Assembly (NCBI GenBank): GCA_964017065.1
Contig: OZ024791.1
Location: 1,113,887-1,177,886, forward strand
Origin: Haliclona indistincta
Lineage: Eukaryota; Porifera; Demospongiae; Haplosclerida; Chalinidae
Direction: 5' to 3'
Length of the DNA stretch: 64,000 nucleotides
The notes beneath the pieces are model-generated. The model saw only the letters and a program-made list of their open reading frames with translations. It was not told where the DNA came from and made no database searches. Every line of letters starts with the position of its first letter. Positions within the stretch are counted from its first letter, which is position 1. Positions 10,107 to 23,029 of the stretch are shown in pieces. The translations under genes were made by a program, and so were the position numbers.

Positions 10107-10159
10107 TCAGCTGTACAGAGCCACGGTCTTGAACAGGTCTCCACTGCAAAATTTTACAA

Positions 10160-10960
10160 CTTTTAACTGCTGCATCTTATAGAACAGTGTCTTAGCTTCA
10201 CCATGGTACAATTGGTTTGTCACTAGCTAGTTCACAGCCCCAGCACAAATTCAGATAGTACTTTTAATTGTTATTTATGAATCTCATTAACACATTTTGA
10301 ATTTGTGCTAGCTATGTACAACATCTAGGCTTTTATACTTTATTGCATCTTGTAGAACAGTGTCTTAGCTTCACTATGGTACAATTGGTTTGTCACTAGC
10401 TAGTTCACAGGCCCAGCACAAATTCAGATAGTACTTTAATTCTTATTTATGAATCTCATTAACACATTTTGAATTTGTGCTGGCTATCTACGATCTCTAA
10501 GAGTTTAATCTTTATTGCATCTTGTAGAACAGTGTCTTAGCTTCACTATGGTACAATTGGTTTGTCACTAGCTAGTTCACAGGCCCAGCACAAATTCAGA
10601 TAGTACTTTTAATTCTTATTCATGAATCTCATTAACACATTTTGAATTTGTGCTGGCTATCTACGATCTCCAAGAGTTTAATCTTTATTGGTTCTTGTAG
10701 AACAGTGTCTTAGCTTCATCATGGTACAATTGGTTTGTCACTAGCTAGTTCACAGGCCCAGCACAAATTCAGATAGTTCTTTTAATTCTTATTTATGAAT
10801 CTCATTAACACATTTTGAATTTGTGCTAGCTATGTACAGCATCTAGGCTTTTGTACTTTATTGCATCTTGTAGAACAGTGTCTTAGCTTCACCATGGTAC
10901 AATTGGTTTGTCACTAGCTAGTTCACAGGCCCAGCACAAATTCACAAACTACTTTTAACT
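10160..10960 (-). repeat. 173-bp satellite, 5-unit array (inverted relative to the large array)
   Basis: AGAACAGTGTCTTAGCTTCA starts at 10181, 10354, 10526, 10699 and 10872, a period of 172-173 bases. The sequence is the reverse complement of the monomer repeated at 14825-21645. Two monomer variants alternate in the spacer (TACGATCTC-type and TACA-CATCTAGG-type), as in the large array. Confidence 0.92.
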
Positions 10961-11110
10961 GTCATTAATGCGAATCGGTGTTGATGCATGCATGTTGATC
11001 AGTTTGATAAATGTTTGTAGCTAAGATGTATATTAATAGCAACAGACAACTATGGATTACAACACAATACACATAATGGTGGTGGTATAAAACACAAACA
11101 CACAGGTTCA

Positions 11111-12070
11111 TCAATTGTGATGACATATGCAACAGTTTTCACCAGATACAATAGCAGCTATGAGTATGCAAGGAAACCAGATTATGAATAAGATGGCAGC
11201 TATTAGGCCTAAGAAAATAGCGATAACACCAACAAGCATTTTTATACATACTGCACCAATCAATAACACGAGAATATTTGCAGCACACACGAGAAAAGCT
11301 GTAATCACAAAGAACACCTTCCAGCCTGTTGAAGAGTCGTACAGGAAGGTGACACTGCCAGTATCTGACCCAAGCAAACAGCTTACCAAGAAACCACCAA
11401 TAAGCAGAGCATGAATGATTGACAATGTTGCCAGTAAAGGCTCAGCAGGACAACATAAAAACACTTAACAAAGGGAAATCGAAGTACTTAAAATCGACTT
11501 GATGTATATTGTACAATTTCTGTTTTTTCTGAAGAAAGTTCCTTTTCTACTGTGGACCGTGCACCTTGCTCTTTGCTTCTTCTAATGACTGAGTCCAGTA
11601 GATCAAGGAAATATATACTCTTGAACAGAATAGAAGTTATAAATACCAAAAGTGAAGACCCCAAGCAAGAGGAACGATTAATGCACCGAAAAACATGAAC
11701 CAAAGAAAACCACTGATTTGAACTATGTTATTGTCAACAGTGAAGTTTCTATTCTCATAGTGCATCTTAGCTCCAATACACACTATCATTGATACTTGAG
11801 ACACCATCTGTGCTAGAACATGGATAATCAAGTGAACATGACACCAGTTAGCACTGCTTGATACAGGACCATTATGGGTCCTGTATCAAGCAGTGCTAAC
11901 TGGTGTTAAGAAAGATTCGTAATTCATTACGAATCTTTCTTAACTTGAATATAGTTCAAACAACCACAAAATTGCAAGTACTATAGACAGTGGATATTTT
12001 CCAAAGCACTGCTATGATAAAGCTTACGATACTGAAGGCCAACTGAAGATCATTACCATTTTGTTTGCTA
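11111..12070 (-). pseudogene. Broken membrane-protein paralog 3
   Basis: Three reading-frame pieces match the family of 261-1844. About 11637-11860 encodes the VCIGAKM-YENR segment and neighbouring TM5-TM6. About 11111-11464 encodes the C-terminal TM7-TM8 region. About 11950-12070 encodes a piece resembling TM4. They are separated by frame changes, a stop, and a double-hairpin insertion (11841-11942) placed between TM4 and TM5. The N-terminal third is missing. Clearly a degraded gene copy. Confidence 0.75.
11841..11942. repeat. Two adjacent perfect hairpins inside paralog 3
   Basis: First hairpin: arms of about 29 bases (11841-11870 and 11877-11906; ACACCAGTTAGCACTGCTTG begins the left arm) with a loop of about 6 bases. 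Second hairpin directly adjoining: arms of about 17 bases around 11906-11942 (TTAAGAAAGATTCG and its complement). The right arm of hairpin 1 repeats the coding end of the left piece in inverse, so this looks like an inverted duplication generated at a break. Confidence 0.8.
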
Positions 12071-13329
12071 TTCAAGATGAGCTGTAGCATGGTACAAATG
12101 GTTATCGTGTAGCGGTGTACACTATATCACGTATCATACAAAACAGATCAGCATATTTAAATATGCTCTTGAGTTGCCAGCAAAATGAGCGACAGTGCTT
12201 ACGGTTAGTTGATGGTGAGTTGCATGACACTTGATTCATTGTTGTTAGTTGCATGATGGCGCCGACATGGAGTACTGACTACATGACATCTGTGCTGATA
12301 AATGATAAATGTAGTGTGACATAGTATTATACTATGTCGTATACTTAATTAGTTTTTGGCATAATTATGTAATCAAGCAACAAGTAAATCTCTAATTATT
12401 ATACGTTTACTATCCTAATAGCAATTTTGTTTGTAGAAATTTTTAATGATTGTTTAGTATATTCATGCTTTTGCTGCAATTAATTGATAGTCTGTTCCCT
12501 GATACGGATTTGTAGTCCCATTATACTTATATAATTGCTTTGTGAGACAAATGTGCTAGCCAATTGATATTATAATATAAGTCTCCTAGCACAATTATAG
12601 TGAATTTTGTATGTTATAGTCTGGGTTAATGTGGATCATAATTATTATTGTTGTATTAAAGTGTGTGCAGTTATGGTATAGTTTATGCAATCACATGTAT
12701 TCAGTCTTCTGTAGGCAAAATCTGCATGTATTAGAAATTATTGATAATAATTATCATGAGCAATCTATACCTTTTGATTATACATTGGCTGCCTGTGAAT
12801 ACTCGAGGCTAAACTTCTCAGCAATCAAGTAGTCATGATCACCGCCTGAATTATTATCATTGACTGGGCATGAATACACTGGAATGCATACTTCAGGAAA
12901 CAGGACTTCTTCAACTACATGTATAATTTTGACCAGCAATGAGTCTAGGCCTTTTTACGTCATCTCCCACTATACCCATCAAGAACCAGTTGATTTCCTG
13001 AAACTACATAAATGTACGTAAAATGTGTATTGCCGTTATTATAATTATAATGTTTATAATTATACCATGTCACTAAGTTGCAGTGGCCACATGTTTAATA
13101 GTTTGTGGCACCTTGTAGTACCACTAGAGTTGAAGATGGCCACATAATCACCCGTAACTGCTATTCTAAGAGTAGGCTAGAAGAAAACCATGATTCATAA
13201 TTATGATAATATAATGCTATACTGTATGCAGCTATACCTCTGCATTCTTTCTTCAAGACTTTCCTGATGTATTCACGTGTGAATAAAAATTTCTGTGCAG
13301 GAAATCATAGTTGTTTATATTTATGAAAT
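12071..13329. other. AT-rich core of the satellite-flanked interval
   Basis: Mostly AT-rich with small palindromes (for example GACATAGTAT / ATACTATGTC around 12318-12338). One minus-strand stretch at about 13110-13195 is open and preceded by a good acceptor (reads LRIAVTGDYVAIFNSSG), possibly a further exon of the gene at 13330-14800. No other coding signal. Confidence 0.35.
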
Positions 13330-14800
13330 TCAGATTTTGTCTATATCAACAAAATCTGCATTTCCACTAAATTGTGGAACTAAGACATCTTCAGGAAGCG
13401 TGTCTTTATCTGAATAATGCAAGCAATCAATAAATATGCACATAATAATTTAAGTGCATACTGGGTAATAGTTTTTCCAACTCTTTAATATCCTCATCAT
13501 CTTCATAGATATCACTATCTTCATCTTCATCTTGTAATGAATGAACACTAATGAACAGGAGTGTTTATAATAGTGATATATTTATGTACCTCCAGCTGAT
13601 GACTACATTTCGCATCATTGTGTTGTCTTTACAGTCTAGTCTAAACTCACCTAATGTGATAGCAAGTTAACTTGAAATTCATTTTCATTTTAATTGACTC
13701 TACAGATATCTTGTATAAACAGATGCTTCACTGATGGAATACCTATTGGATACCTTTTCTGAAGGTTGTTCAATTAGAAATATCTTCACTTGCATCATCA
13801 GCAGTCAAGTCCTGCATGCAGTGACGTGCATCAGTGCAACAATTATAGCATGTGATGATGCATGCTACTAGCATCAATGGCTTTACCATGCTATCTTTCT
13901 CATTCCTTTTCATTATTGTGTAGGCTTACGCTATCTCCATCCTTCCTTGATCTGCATCTGTCTATTAAGTTTTTGTGATGAAAGTAACTGTTTAACATCA
14001 GTACTGTAACAATTTACATTTACCAGTGTGTATGATAGTGTCCAGTCCTTGAGTATACATTTTGCTGCCTGTGTAGTGATGAATATACAAAGGTAGTTTG
14101 CTATAATACAGAGGCAGTTGCTTACCATACAAACAAAAACACCACAATCGTTTGGTACTAAGTGATCCTGAAGGCAAAGGTTCATGAAAATAACATTTAA
14201 TTATTACGATGCATAATTATTTATTATAAACTGACTATGTCCAAAAATCTCCAATGTCTTCTGTTAAGAGTCATTCTTCGAGCAAGATAAGACCTTTAGA
14301 ATATTTCATATGGCATACAACTCAAGCATGCATAATAATTCAAAATGGATAATTATACCATATCTAGTTTATATTGTCAGCAATAGGAGTTTCACCATCA
14401 CCATGATGATCATTTAATCAGACAAATTTTTCTTTCTTGCTAGAGCAGCCTTTTTATGTAAATTAAGTACATAATAATACTTGTAGTGTACATTTAAAAG
14501 ACATGCTCTAGCACCCAGTGTTGTGGACAGTGCACTGGAAATAGAATGCATTTCTTTGTGCTCAAATCAACTCCCTAAAATGTATTATTAAACTCATAGT
14601 GCATATTAATCTATTACATGTAATTGATTAACTTTAGCAAACTGTGCAACACCATCATATCCTCTGGCTTTTAAACAAGGTAAGAAAATTGGAACAAAGA
14701 ATGTTGCCTGTTGTATTTAAAATCAGCTGTAATTTATACAGAATGGACTTCACTTACATTTCCTCTGTCAATACTGTCGACTAGTTCTGCTATGCACTCA
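13330..14800 (-). CDS. Ulp1/SENP-like cysteine protease (C48), multi-exon, perhaps decayed
   Basis: Short minus-strand exons with GT-AG borders read as an Ulp1-type peptidase. Exons in order: 14800-14758 (ECIAELVDSIDRGN); 14707-14633 (ATFFVPIFLPCLKARG onward); about 14574-14510 (ILFPVHCPQHWVLE, carrying the catalytic His-Trp); 14167-14126 (DHLVPNDCGVFVCM, carrying the catalytic Cys in the DCGVFVC signature); 14068-14024; 14003-13934 (ends LNRQMQIKEGWR). An acidic exon (about 13545-13463, DEDEDSDIYEDDED) and a last exon ending DIDKI-stop (about 13411-13331) lie downstream. C48 peptidases remove SUMO-like proteins and are also carried by many transposons. The exon with the catalytic Asp is not identified, so integrity is unclear. 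It lies in the core between inverted satellite arrays, which favours a transposon origin. Confidence 0.55.
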
Positions 14801-14824
14801 CTAATAATTAAATGCTCAGGTTAA

Positions 14825-17800
14825 AGCTAGTGCAGTGACAAACCAACTCTACCATAGTGAAGCTAAGACACTGTTCTACAAGATGCAATAAAGATTAAAC
14901 TCTTGGAGATCGTAGATAGCCAGCACAAATTCAAAATGTGTTAATGAGATTCATAAATAACAATTAAAAGTACTATCTGAATTTGTGCTGGGCCTGTGAA
15001 TTAGCTAGTGACAAACCAGTTGTACCATGGTGAAGCTAAGACACTGTTCTACAAGATGCAATAAAGATTAAACTCTTGGAGATCGTAGATAGCCAGCACA
15101 AATTCAAAATGTGTTAATGAGATTCATAAATAACAATTAAAAGTACTATCTGAATTTGTGCTGGGTCTGTGAACTAGCTAGTGACAAACCAATTGTACCA
15201 TAGTGAAGCTAAGACACTGTTCTACAAGATGCAATAAAGATTAAACTCTTGGAGATCGTAGATAGCCAGCACAAATTCAAAATGTGTTAATGAGATCAAT
15301 AAATAACAATTAAAAGTACTATCTGAATTTGTGCTGAGCCTGTGAACTAGCTAGTGACAAACCAACTCTACCATAGTGAAGCTAAGACACTGTTCTACAA
15401 GATGCAATAAAGATTAAACTCTTGGAGATCGTAGATAGCCAGCACAAATTCAAAATGTGTTAATGAGATTCATAAATAACAATTAAAAGTACTATCTGAA
15501 TTTGTGCTGGGCCTGTGAATTAGCTAGTGACAAACCAATTGTACCATGGTGAAGCTAAGACACTGTTCTACAAGATGCAATAAAGATTAAACTCTTGGAG
15601 ATCGTAGATAGCCAGCACAAATTCAAAATGTGGTAATGAATAACAATTAAAAGTACTATCTGAATTTGTGCTGGGCCTGTGAACTAGCTAGTGACAAACC
15701 AATTGTACCATGGTGAAGCTAAGACACTGTTCTACAAGATGCAATAAAGTACAAAAGCCTAGATGCTGTACATAGCTAGCACAAATTCAAAATGTGTTAA
15801 TGAGATTCATAAATAACAGTTAAAAGTACTATCTGAATTTGTGCTGGGCCTGTGAACTAGCTAGTGACAAACCAATTGTACCATAGTGAAGCTAAGACAC
15901 TGTTCTACAAGATGCAATAAAGATTAAACTCTTGGAGATTGTAGATAGCCAGCACAAATTCAAAATGTGTTAATGAGATCAATAAATAACAATTAAAAGT
16001 ACTATCTGAATTTGTGCTGGGCCTGTGAACTAGCTAGTGACAAACCAATTGTACCATAGTGAAGCTAAGACACTGTTCTACAAGATGCAATAAAGATTAA
16101 ACTCTTGGAGATCGTAGATAGCCAGCACAAATTCAAAATGTGTTAATGAGATTCATAAATAACAGTTAAAAGTATTATCTGAATTTGTGCTGGGGCTGTG
16201 AATTAGCTAGTGACAAACCAATTGTACCATAGTGAAGCTAAGACACTGTTCTACAAGATGCAATAAAGATTAAACTCTTGGAGATCGTAGATAGCCAGCA
16301 CAAATTCAAAATGTGTTAATGAGATTCATAAATAACAATTAAAAGTACTATCTGAATTTGTGCTGGGCCTGTGAATTAGCTAGTGACAAACCAATTGTAC
16401 CATGGTGAAGCTAAGACACTGTTCTACAAGATGCAATAAAGATTAAACTCTTGGAGATCGTAGATAGCCAGCACAAATTCAAAATGTGGTAATGAATAAC
16501 AATTAAAAGTACTATCTGAATTTGTGCTGGGCCTGTGAACTAGCTAGTGACAAACCAATTGTACCATGGTGAAGCTAAGACACTGTTCTACAAGATGCAA
16601 TAAAGTACAAAAGCCTAGATGCTGTACATAGCTAGCACAAATTCAAAATGTGTTAATGAGATTCATAAATAACAGTTAAAAGTACTATCTGAATTTGTGC
16701 TGGGCCTGTGAACTAGCTAATGACAAACAAATTGTACCATAGTGAAGCTAAGACACTGTTCTACAAGATGCAATAAAGATTAATCTCTTGGAGATCGTAG
16801 ATAGCCAGCACAAATTCAAAATGTGTTAATGAGATTCATAAATAACAGTTAAAAGTACTATCTGAATTTGTGCTGGGCCTGTGAACTAGCTAATGACAAA
16901 CAAATTGTACCATAGTGAAGCTAAGACACTGTTCTACAAGATGCAATAAAGATTAATCTCTTGGAGATCGTAGATAGCCAGCACAAATTCAAAATGTGTT
17001 AATGAGATCAATAAATAACAATTAAAAGTACTATCGGAATTTGTGCTGGGCCTGTGAACTAGCTAGTGACAAACCAATTGTACCATAGTGAAGCTAAGAC
17101 ACTGTTCTACAAGATGCAATAAAGATTAAACTCTTAGAGATCGTAGATAGCCAGCACAAATTCAAAATCTGTTAATGAGATTCATAAATAAGAATTAAAA
17201 GTACTATCTGAATTTGTGCTGGGTCTGTGAACTAGCTAGTGACAAACCAATTGTACCATAGTGAAGCTAAGACACTGTTCTACAAGATGCAATAAAGATT
17301 AAACTCTTGGAGATCGTAGATAGCCAGCACAAATTCAAAATGTGTTAATGAGATTCATAAATAACAGTTAAAAGTACTATCTGAATTTGTGCTGGGCCTG
17401 TGAACTAGCTAATGACAAACAAATTGTACCATAGTGAAGCTAAGACACTGTTCTACAAGATGCAATAAAGATTAATCTCTTGGAGATCGTAGATAGCCAG
17501 CACAAATTCAAAATGTGTTAATGAGATTCATAAATAACAGTTAAAAGTACTATCTGAATTTGTGCTGGGCCTGTGAACTAGCTAATGACAAACAAATTGT
17601 ACCATAGTGAAGCTAAGACACTGTTCTACAAGATGCAATAAAGATTAATCTCTTGGAGATCGTAGATAGCCAGCACAAATTCAAAATGTGTTAATGAGAT
17701 CAATAAATAACAATTAAAAGTACTATCGGAATTTGTGCTGGGCCTGTGAACTAGCTAGTGACAAACCAATTGTACCATAGTGAAGCTAAGACACTGTTCT

Positions 17801-20800
17801 ACAAGATGCAATAAAGATTAAACTCTTAGAGATCGTAGATAGCCAGCACAAATTCAAAATCTGTTAATGAGATTCATAAATAAGAATTAAAAGTACTATC
17901 TGAATTTGTGCTGGGTCTGTGAACTAGCTAGTGACAAACCAATTGTACCATAGTGAAGCTAAGACACTGTTCTACAAGATGCAATAAAGATTAAACTCTT
18001 GGAGATCGTAGATAGCCAGCACAAATTCAAAATGTGTTAATGAGATTCATAAATAACAATTAAAAGTACTATCTGAATTTGTGCTGGGCCTGTGAATTAG
18101 CTAGTGACAAACCAGTTGTACCATGGTGAAGCTAAGACACTGTTCTACAAGATGCAATAAAGATTAAACTCTTGGAGATCGTAGATAGCCAGCACAAATT
18201 CAAAATGTGTTAATGAGATTCATAAATAACAATTAAAAGTACTATCTGAATTTGTGCTGGGTCTGTGAACTAGCTAGTGACAAACCAATTGTACCATAGT
18301 GAAGCTAAGACACTGTTCTACAAGATGCAATAAAGATTAAACTCTTGGAGATCGTAGATAGCCAGCACAAATTCAAAATGTGTTAATGAGATCAATAAAT
18401 AACAATTAAAAGTACTATCTGAATTTGTGCTGAGCCTGTGAACTAGCTAGTGACAAACCAACTCTACCATAGTGAAGCTAAGACACTGTTCTACAAGATG
18501 CAATAAAGATTAAACTCTTGGAGATCGTAGATAGCCAGCACAAATTCAAAATGTGTTAATGAGATTCATAAATAACAATTAAAAGTACTATCTGAATTTG
18601 TGCTGGGCCTGTGAATTAGCTAGTGACAAACCAATTGTACCATGGTGAAGCTAAGACACTGTTCTACAAGATGCAATAAAGATTAAACTCTTGGAGATCG
18701 TAGATAGCCAGCACAAATTCAAAATGTGGTAATGAATAACAATTAAAAGTACTATCTGAATTTGTGCTGGGCCTGTGAACTAGCTAGTGACAAACCAATT
18801 GTACCATGGTGAAGCTAAGACACTGTTCTACAAGATGCAATAAAGTACAAAAGCCTAGATGCTGTACATAGCTAGCACAAATTCAAAATGTGTTAATGAG
18901 ATTCATAAATAACAGTTAAAAGTACTATCTGAATTTGTGCTGGGCCTGTGAACTAGCTAGTGACAAACCAATTGTACCATAGTGAAGCTAAGACACTGTT
19001 CTACAAGATGCAATAAAGATTAAACTCTTGGAGATTGTAGATAGCCAGCACAAATTCAAAATGTGTTAATGAGATCAATAAATAACAATTAAAAGTACTA
19101 TCTGAATTTGTGCTGGGCCTGTGAACTAGCTAGTGACAAACCAATTGTACCATAGTGAAGCTAAGACACTGTTCTACAAGATGCAATAAAGATTAAACTC
19201 TTGGAGATCGTAGATAGCCAGCACAAATTCAAAATGTGTTAATGAGATTCATAAATAACAGTTAAAAGTATTATCTGAATTTGTGCTGGGGCTGTGAATT
19301 AGCTAGTGACAAACCAATTGTACCATAGTGAAGCTAAGACACTGTTCTACAAGATGCAATAAAGATTAAACTCTTGGAGATCGTAGATAGCCAGCACAAA
19401 TTCAAAATGTGTTAATGAGATTCATAAATAACAATTAAAAGTACTATCTGAATTTGTGCTGGGCCTGTGAATTAGCTAGTGACAAACCAATTGTACCATG
19501 GTGAAGCTAAGACACTGTTCTACAAGATGCAATAAAGATTAAACTCTTGGAGATCGTAGATAGCCAGCACAAATTCAAAATGTGGTAATGAATAACAATT
19601 AAAAGTACTATCTGAATTTGTGCTGGGCCTGTGAACTAGCTAGTGACAAACCAATTGTACCATGGTGAAGCTAAGACACTGTTCTACAAGATGCAATAAA
19701 GTACAAAAGCCTAGATGCTGTACATAGCTAGCACAAATTCAAAATGTGTTAATGAGATTCATAAATAACAGTTAAAAGTACTATCTGAATTTGTGCTGGG
19801 CCTGTGAACTAGCTAGTGACAAACCAATTGTACCATAGTGAAGCTAAGACACTGTTCTACAAGATGCAATAAAGATTAAACTCTTGGAGATTGTAGATAG
19901 CCAGCACAAATTCAAAATGTGTTAATGAGATCAATAAATAACAATTAAAAGTACTATCTGAATTTGTGCTGGGCCTGTGAACTAGCTAGTGACAAACCAA
20001 TTGTACCATAGTGAAGCTAAGACACTGTTCTACAAGATGCAATAAAGATTAAACTCTTGGAGATCGTAGATAGCCAGCACAAATTCAAAATGTGTTAATG
20101 AGATTCATAAATAACAGTTAAAAGTATTATCTGAATTTGTGCTGGGGCTGTGAATTAGCTAGTGACAAACCAATTGTACCATAGTGAAGCTAAGACACTG
20201 TTCTACAAGATGCAATAAAGATTAAACTCTTGGAGATCGTAGATAGCCAGCACAAATTCAAAATGTGTTAATGAGATTCATAAATAACAATTAAAAGTAC
20301 TATCTGAATTTGTGCTGGGCCTGTGAATTAGCTAGTGACAAACCAATTGTACCATGGTGAAGCTAAGACACTGTTCTACAAGATGCAATAAAGATTAAAC
20401 TCTTGGAGATCGTAGATAGCCAGCACAAATTCAAAATGTGGTAATGAATAACAATTAAAAGTACTATCTGAATTTGTGCTGGGCCTGTGAACTAGCTAGT
20501 GACAAACCAATTGTACCATGGTGAAGCTAAGACACTGTTCTACAAGATGCAATAAAGTACAAAAGCCTAGATGCTGTACATAGCTAGCACAAATTCAAAA
20601 TGTGTTAATGAGATTCATAAATAACAGTTAAAAGTACTATCTGAATTTGTGCTGGGCCTGTGAACTAGCTAATGACAAACAAATTGTACCATAGTGAAGC
20701 TAAGACACTGTTCTACAAGATGCAATAAAGATTAATCTCTTGGAGATCGTAGATAGCCAGCACAAATTCAAAATGTGTTAATGAGATCAATAAATAACAA

Positions 20801-21645
20801 TTAAAAGTACTATCGGAATTTGTGCTGGGCCTGTGAACTAGCTAGTGACAAACCAATTGTACCATAGTGAAGCTAAGACACTGTTCTACAAGATGCAATA
20901 AAGATTAAACTCTTAGAGATCGTAGATAGCCAGCACAAATTCAAAATCTGTTAATGAGATTCATAAATAAGAATTAAAAGTACTATCTGAATTTGTGCTG
21001 GGCCTGTGAATTAGCTAGTGACAAACCAATTGTACCATAGTGAAGCTAAGACACTGTTCTACAAGATGCAATAAAGATTAAACTCTTGGAGATTGTAGAT
21101 AGCCAGCACAAATTCAAAATGTGTTAATGAGATCAATAAATAACAATTAAAAGTACTATCGGAATTTGTGCTGGGCCTGTGAACTAGCTAGTGACAAACC
21201 AATTGTACCATAGTGAAGCTAAGACACTGTTCTACAAGATGCAATAAAGATTAAACTCTTAGAGATGGTAGATAGCCAGCACAAATTCAAAATCTGTTAA
21301 TGAGATTCATAAATAAGAATTAAAAGTACTATCTGAATTTGTGCTGGGCCTGTGAATTAGCTAGTGACAAACCAATTGTACCATAGTGAAGCTAAGACAC
21401 TGTTCTACAAGATGCAATAAAGATTAAACTCTTGGAGATTGTAGATAGCCAGCACAAATTCAAAATGTGTCAATGAGATTCATAAATAAGAATTAAAAGT
21501 ACTATCTGAATTTGTGCTGGGCCTGTGAACTAGCTAGTGACAAATCAACTGTACCATTGTGAAGCTAAGACACTGTTCTACAACTAGATGCAACAAAGGT
21601 CAAACATTTGGTAGTTATAGTTAGCCAGCAGAAATTCAAAATGTG
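14825..21645 (+). repeat. 173-bp satellite, 40-unit array with higher-order structure
   Basis: AGCTAAGACACTGTTCTACA recurs from 14861 to 21563. The spacing is 173 bases except five intervals of 164 (ending 15717, 16573, 18813, 19669, 20525); the sum fits exactly 39 intervals, i.e. 40 units. Each monomer contains the inverted pair CCAGCACAAATTCA / TGAATTTGTGCTGG about 45 bases apart. Variants recur in order: 856-bp five-unit blocks (15717/16573 and 18813/19669/20525), a 692-bp four-unit block (16746/17438), and an 18-unit, 3096-bp offset linking 15034 with 18130. The last two units decay towards 21645. No open frames. Confidence 0.95.
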
Positions 21646-22238
21646 TTAAATGTACGTAAAAGTAATATTGTACCACAGACTAGTGTTCTACAAAAATTCG
21701 ACTACTGATATTAGAAAATAGCAGTATATATATAGCCATCACAATTTTTTGACCTGTTAGCCGGTATATTACCAGTTGACCGAAATTCAAAGATTGAAAT
21801 GCAGCGATGAGTGTTGACCAACATAGTGTCATGACATTTATGAACAACCTGGTAACCATAATTAATTTGTTGCTCTACAAGAATAGGATCTTGATCCAGC
21901 TACATGGTAGATATACTTGGTTACTCACTTTGGCAAATCATTACTGTGATGGTATCTTTATTCATTTATGACTTTTCCTGGCTCCTGTTATCACTTATTT
22001 TTGTTGTTGAGCTAGCCTCAGAGCTCTACTGAGTCTAGTGTGCTATAACACAGCAGTTGGTTTATATAACAATAGTATAGGTGCTGTAAGTAGTAATGAC
22101 TTACAGTGAGCTTCGCTGGTCAGGTTGGCAGTTGGTCTTCTGGTTCTCAAAGCGTATTTTCGACGCGTATTGTAGTTACAGGTGCGCACTATTCATGTAT
22201 GTGATTATTACAACTCGATGTACAATATGTAAATTCCT
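21646..22238. other. Spacer between the satellite and paralog 4
   Basis: Degenerate satellite edge then AT-rich sequence. No gene seen. A possible first exon of paralog 4 may lie near 22096-22200, but nothing in it matches the family. Confidence 0.35.
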
Positions 22239-22244
22239 GTGGTT

Positions 22245-22816
22245 TCTAGTGAATGTGGTGCCGGCGAATGTGGTGCTGGCTTCAACCGGGTCACTTCCCG
22301 ACTCGTTCGCAATGGAAAGAAGCCAGGCCTTGCTCCTATAGTAGAAATAAAGCGTTCTGTCCGTAAAGCGCAAGAGGATGGAAAGAGATATTTGAAAGAA
22401 TTGGTATTCCCTCTTTTTTCTAGATACATCCGGGAAGTTGTGACATACGGCAACTTTTTGTTTGCATTTATTCTCTTCTTGATTACTTTAATTACTGTTG
22501 CAGCTAGCAGCACGAGGACAGTTGTCGACTTTGTAAACCTTGGTTTCTCAACTGTCTCCTGGCTTCTCACTTCAATGGACTTGATCATTGCCATCTACTT
22601 TCACCGATGCAAGTTAGCTTGCGACATATATAAATATTGTAGAGATAGGACGTACAGCACTGATGAAGAAGCTACAAGCAGCAGTACATGTTGTATTAGT
22701 GCCAGAGGAAGTTCCAATGATGAAGTTGATTCTGGAAATGAAGCAGCTACATCTAGTCCTGATAGAGGACAATGTGATCAATGCTGTAAGCTTTGTTGCA
22801 AAAATAAATATGCAGA
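22245..22816 (+). CDS. Membrane-protein paralog 4, truncated by assembly gap
   Basis: From the acceptor TTTCTAG at about 22245 the frame reads through the dispersed motif (22251-22300), then RSVRKAQEDGKRYLKELVFP (from about 22352) and LFSRYIREVVTYGN, matching the region before TM1 of paralogs 1 and 2. TM1 (about 22450-22510) and TM2 (about 22540-22605) follow, then a Cys- and Ser-rich loop with CDQCCKLCCK. It is cut by N at 22817. Unlike paralogs 1 and 2, the N-terminus appears spliced. The rest lies in the gap or is lost: after the gap the sequence belongs to another gene. Confidence 0.75.
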
Positions 22817-23016
22817 NNNNNNNNNNNNNNNNNNNNNNNNNNNNNNNNNNNNNNNNNNNNNNNNNNNNNNNNNNNNNNNNNNNNNNNNNNNNNNNNNNNN
22901 NNNNNNNNNNNNNNNNNNNNNNNNNNNNNNNNNNNNNNNNNNNNNNNNNNNNNNNNNNNNNNNNNNNNNNNNNNNNNNNNNNNNNNNNNNNNNNNNNNNN
23001 NNNNNNNNNNNNNNNN
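22817..23016. other. Assembly gap (200 N)
   Basis: Exactly 200 undefined bases, a size typical of an arbitrary scaffold gap, so true distance across it is unknown. The flanks belong to different genes. Confidence 1.
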
Positions 23017-23029
23017 GGTCTCTCTATAG

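Noticed and set aside
13931..14185. 84-residue single-exon protein
   Set aside because: The frame bridges introns; splice sites divide it into Ulp1-like exons 14167-14126, 14068-14024 and 14003-13934.
14825..21645. CRISPR array
   Set aside because: Repeats are 173-base full tandem monomers without spacers, in a eukaryotic genome; it is a satellite.
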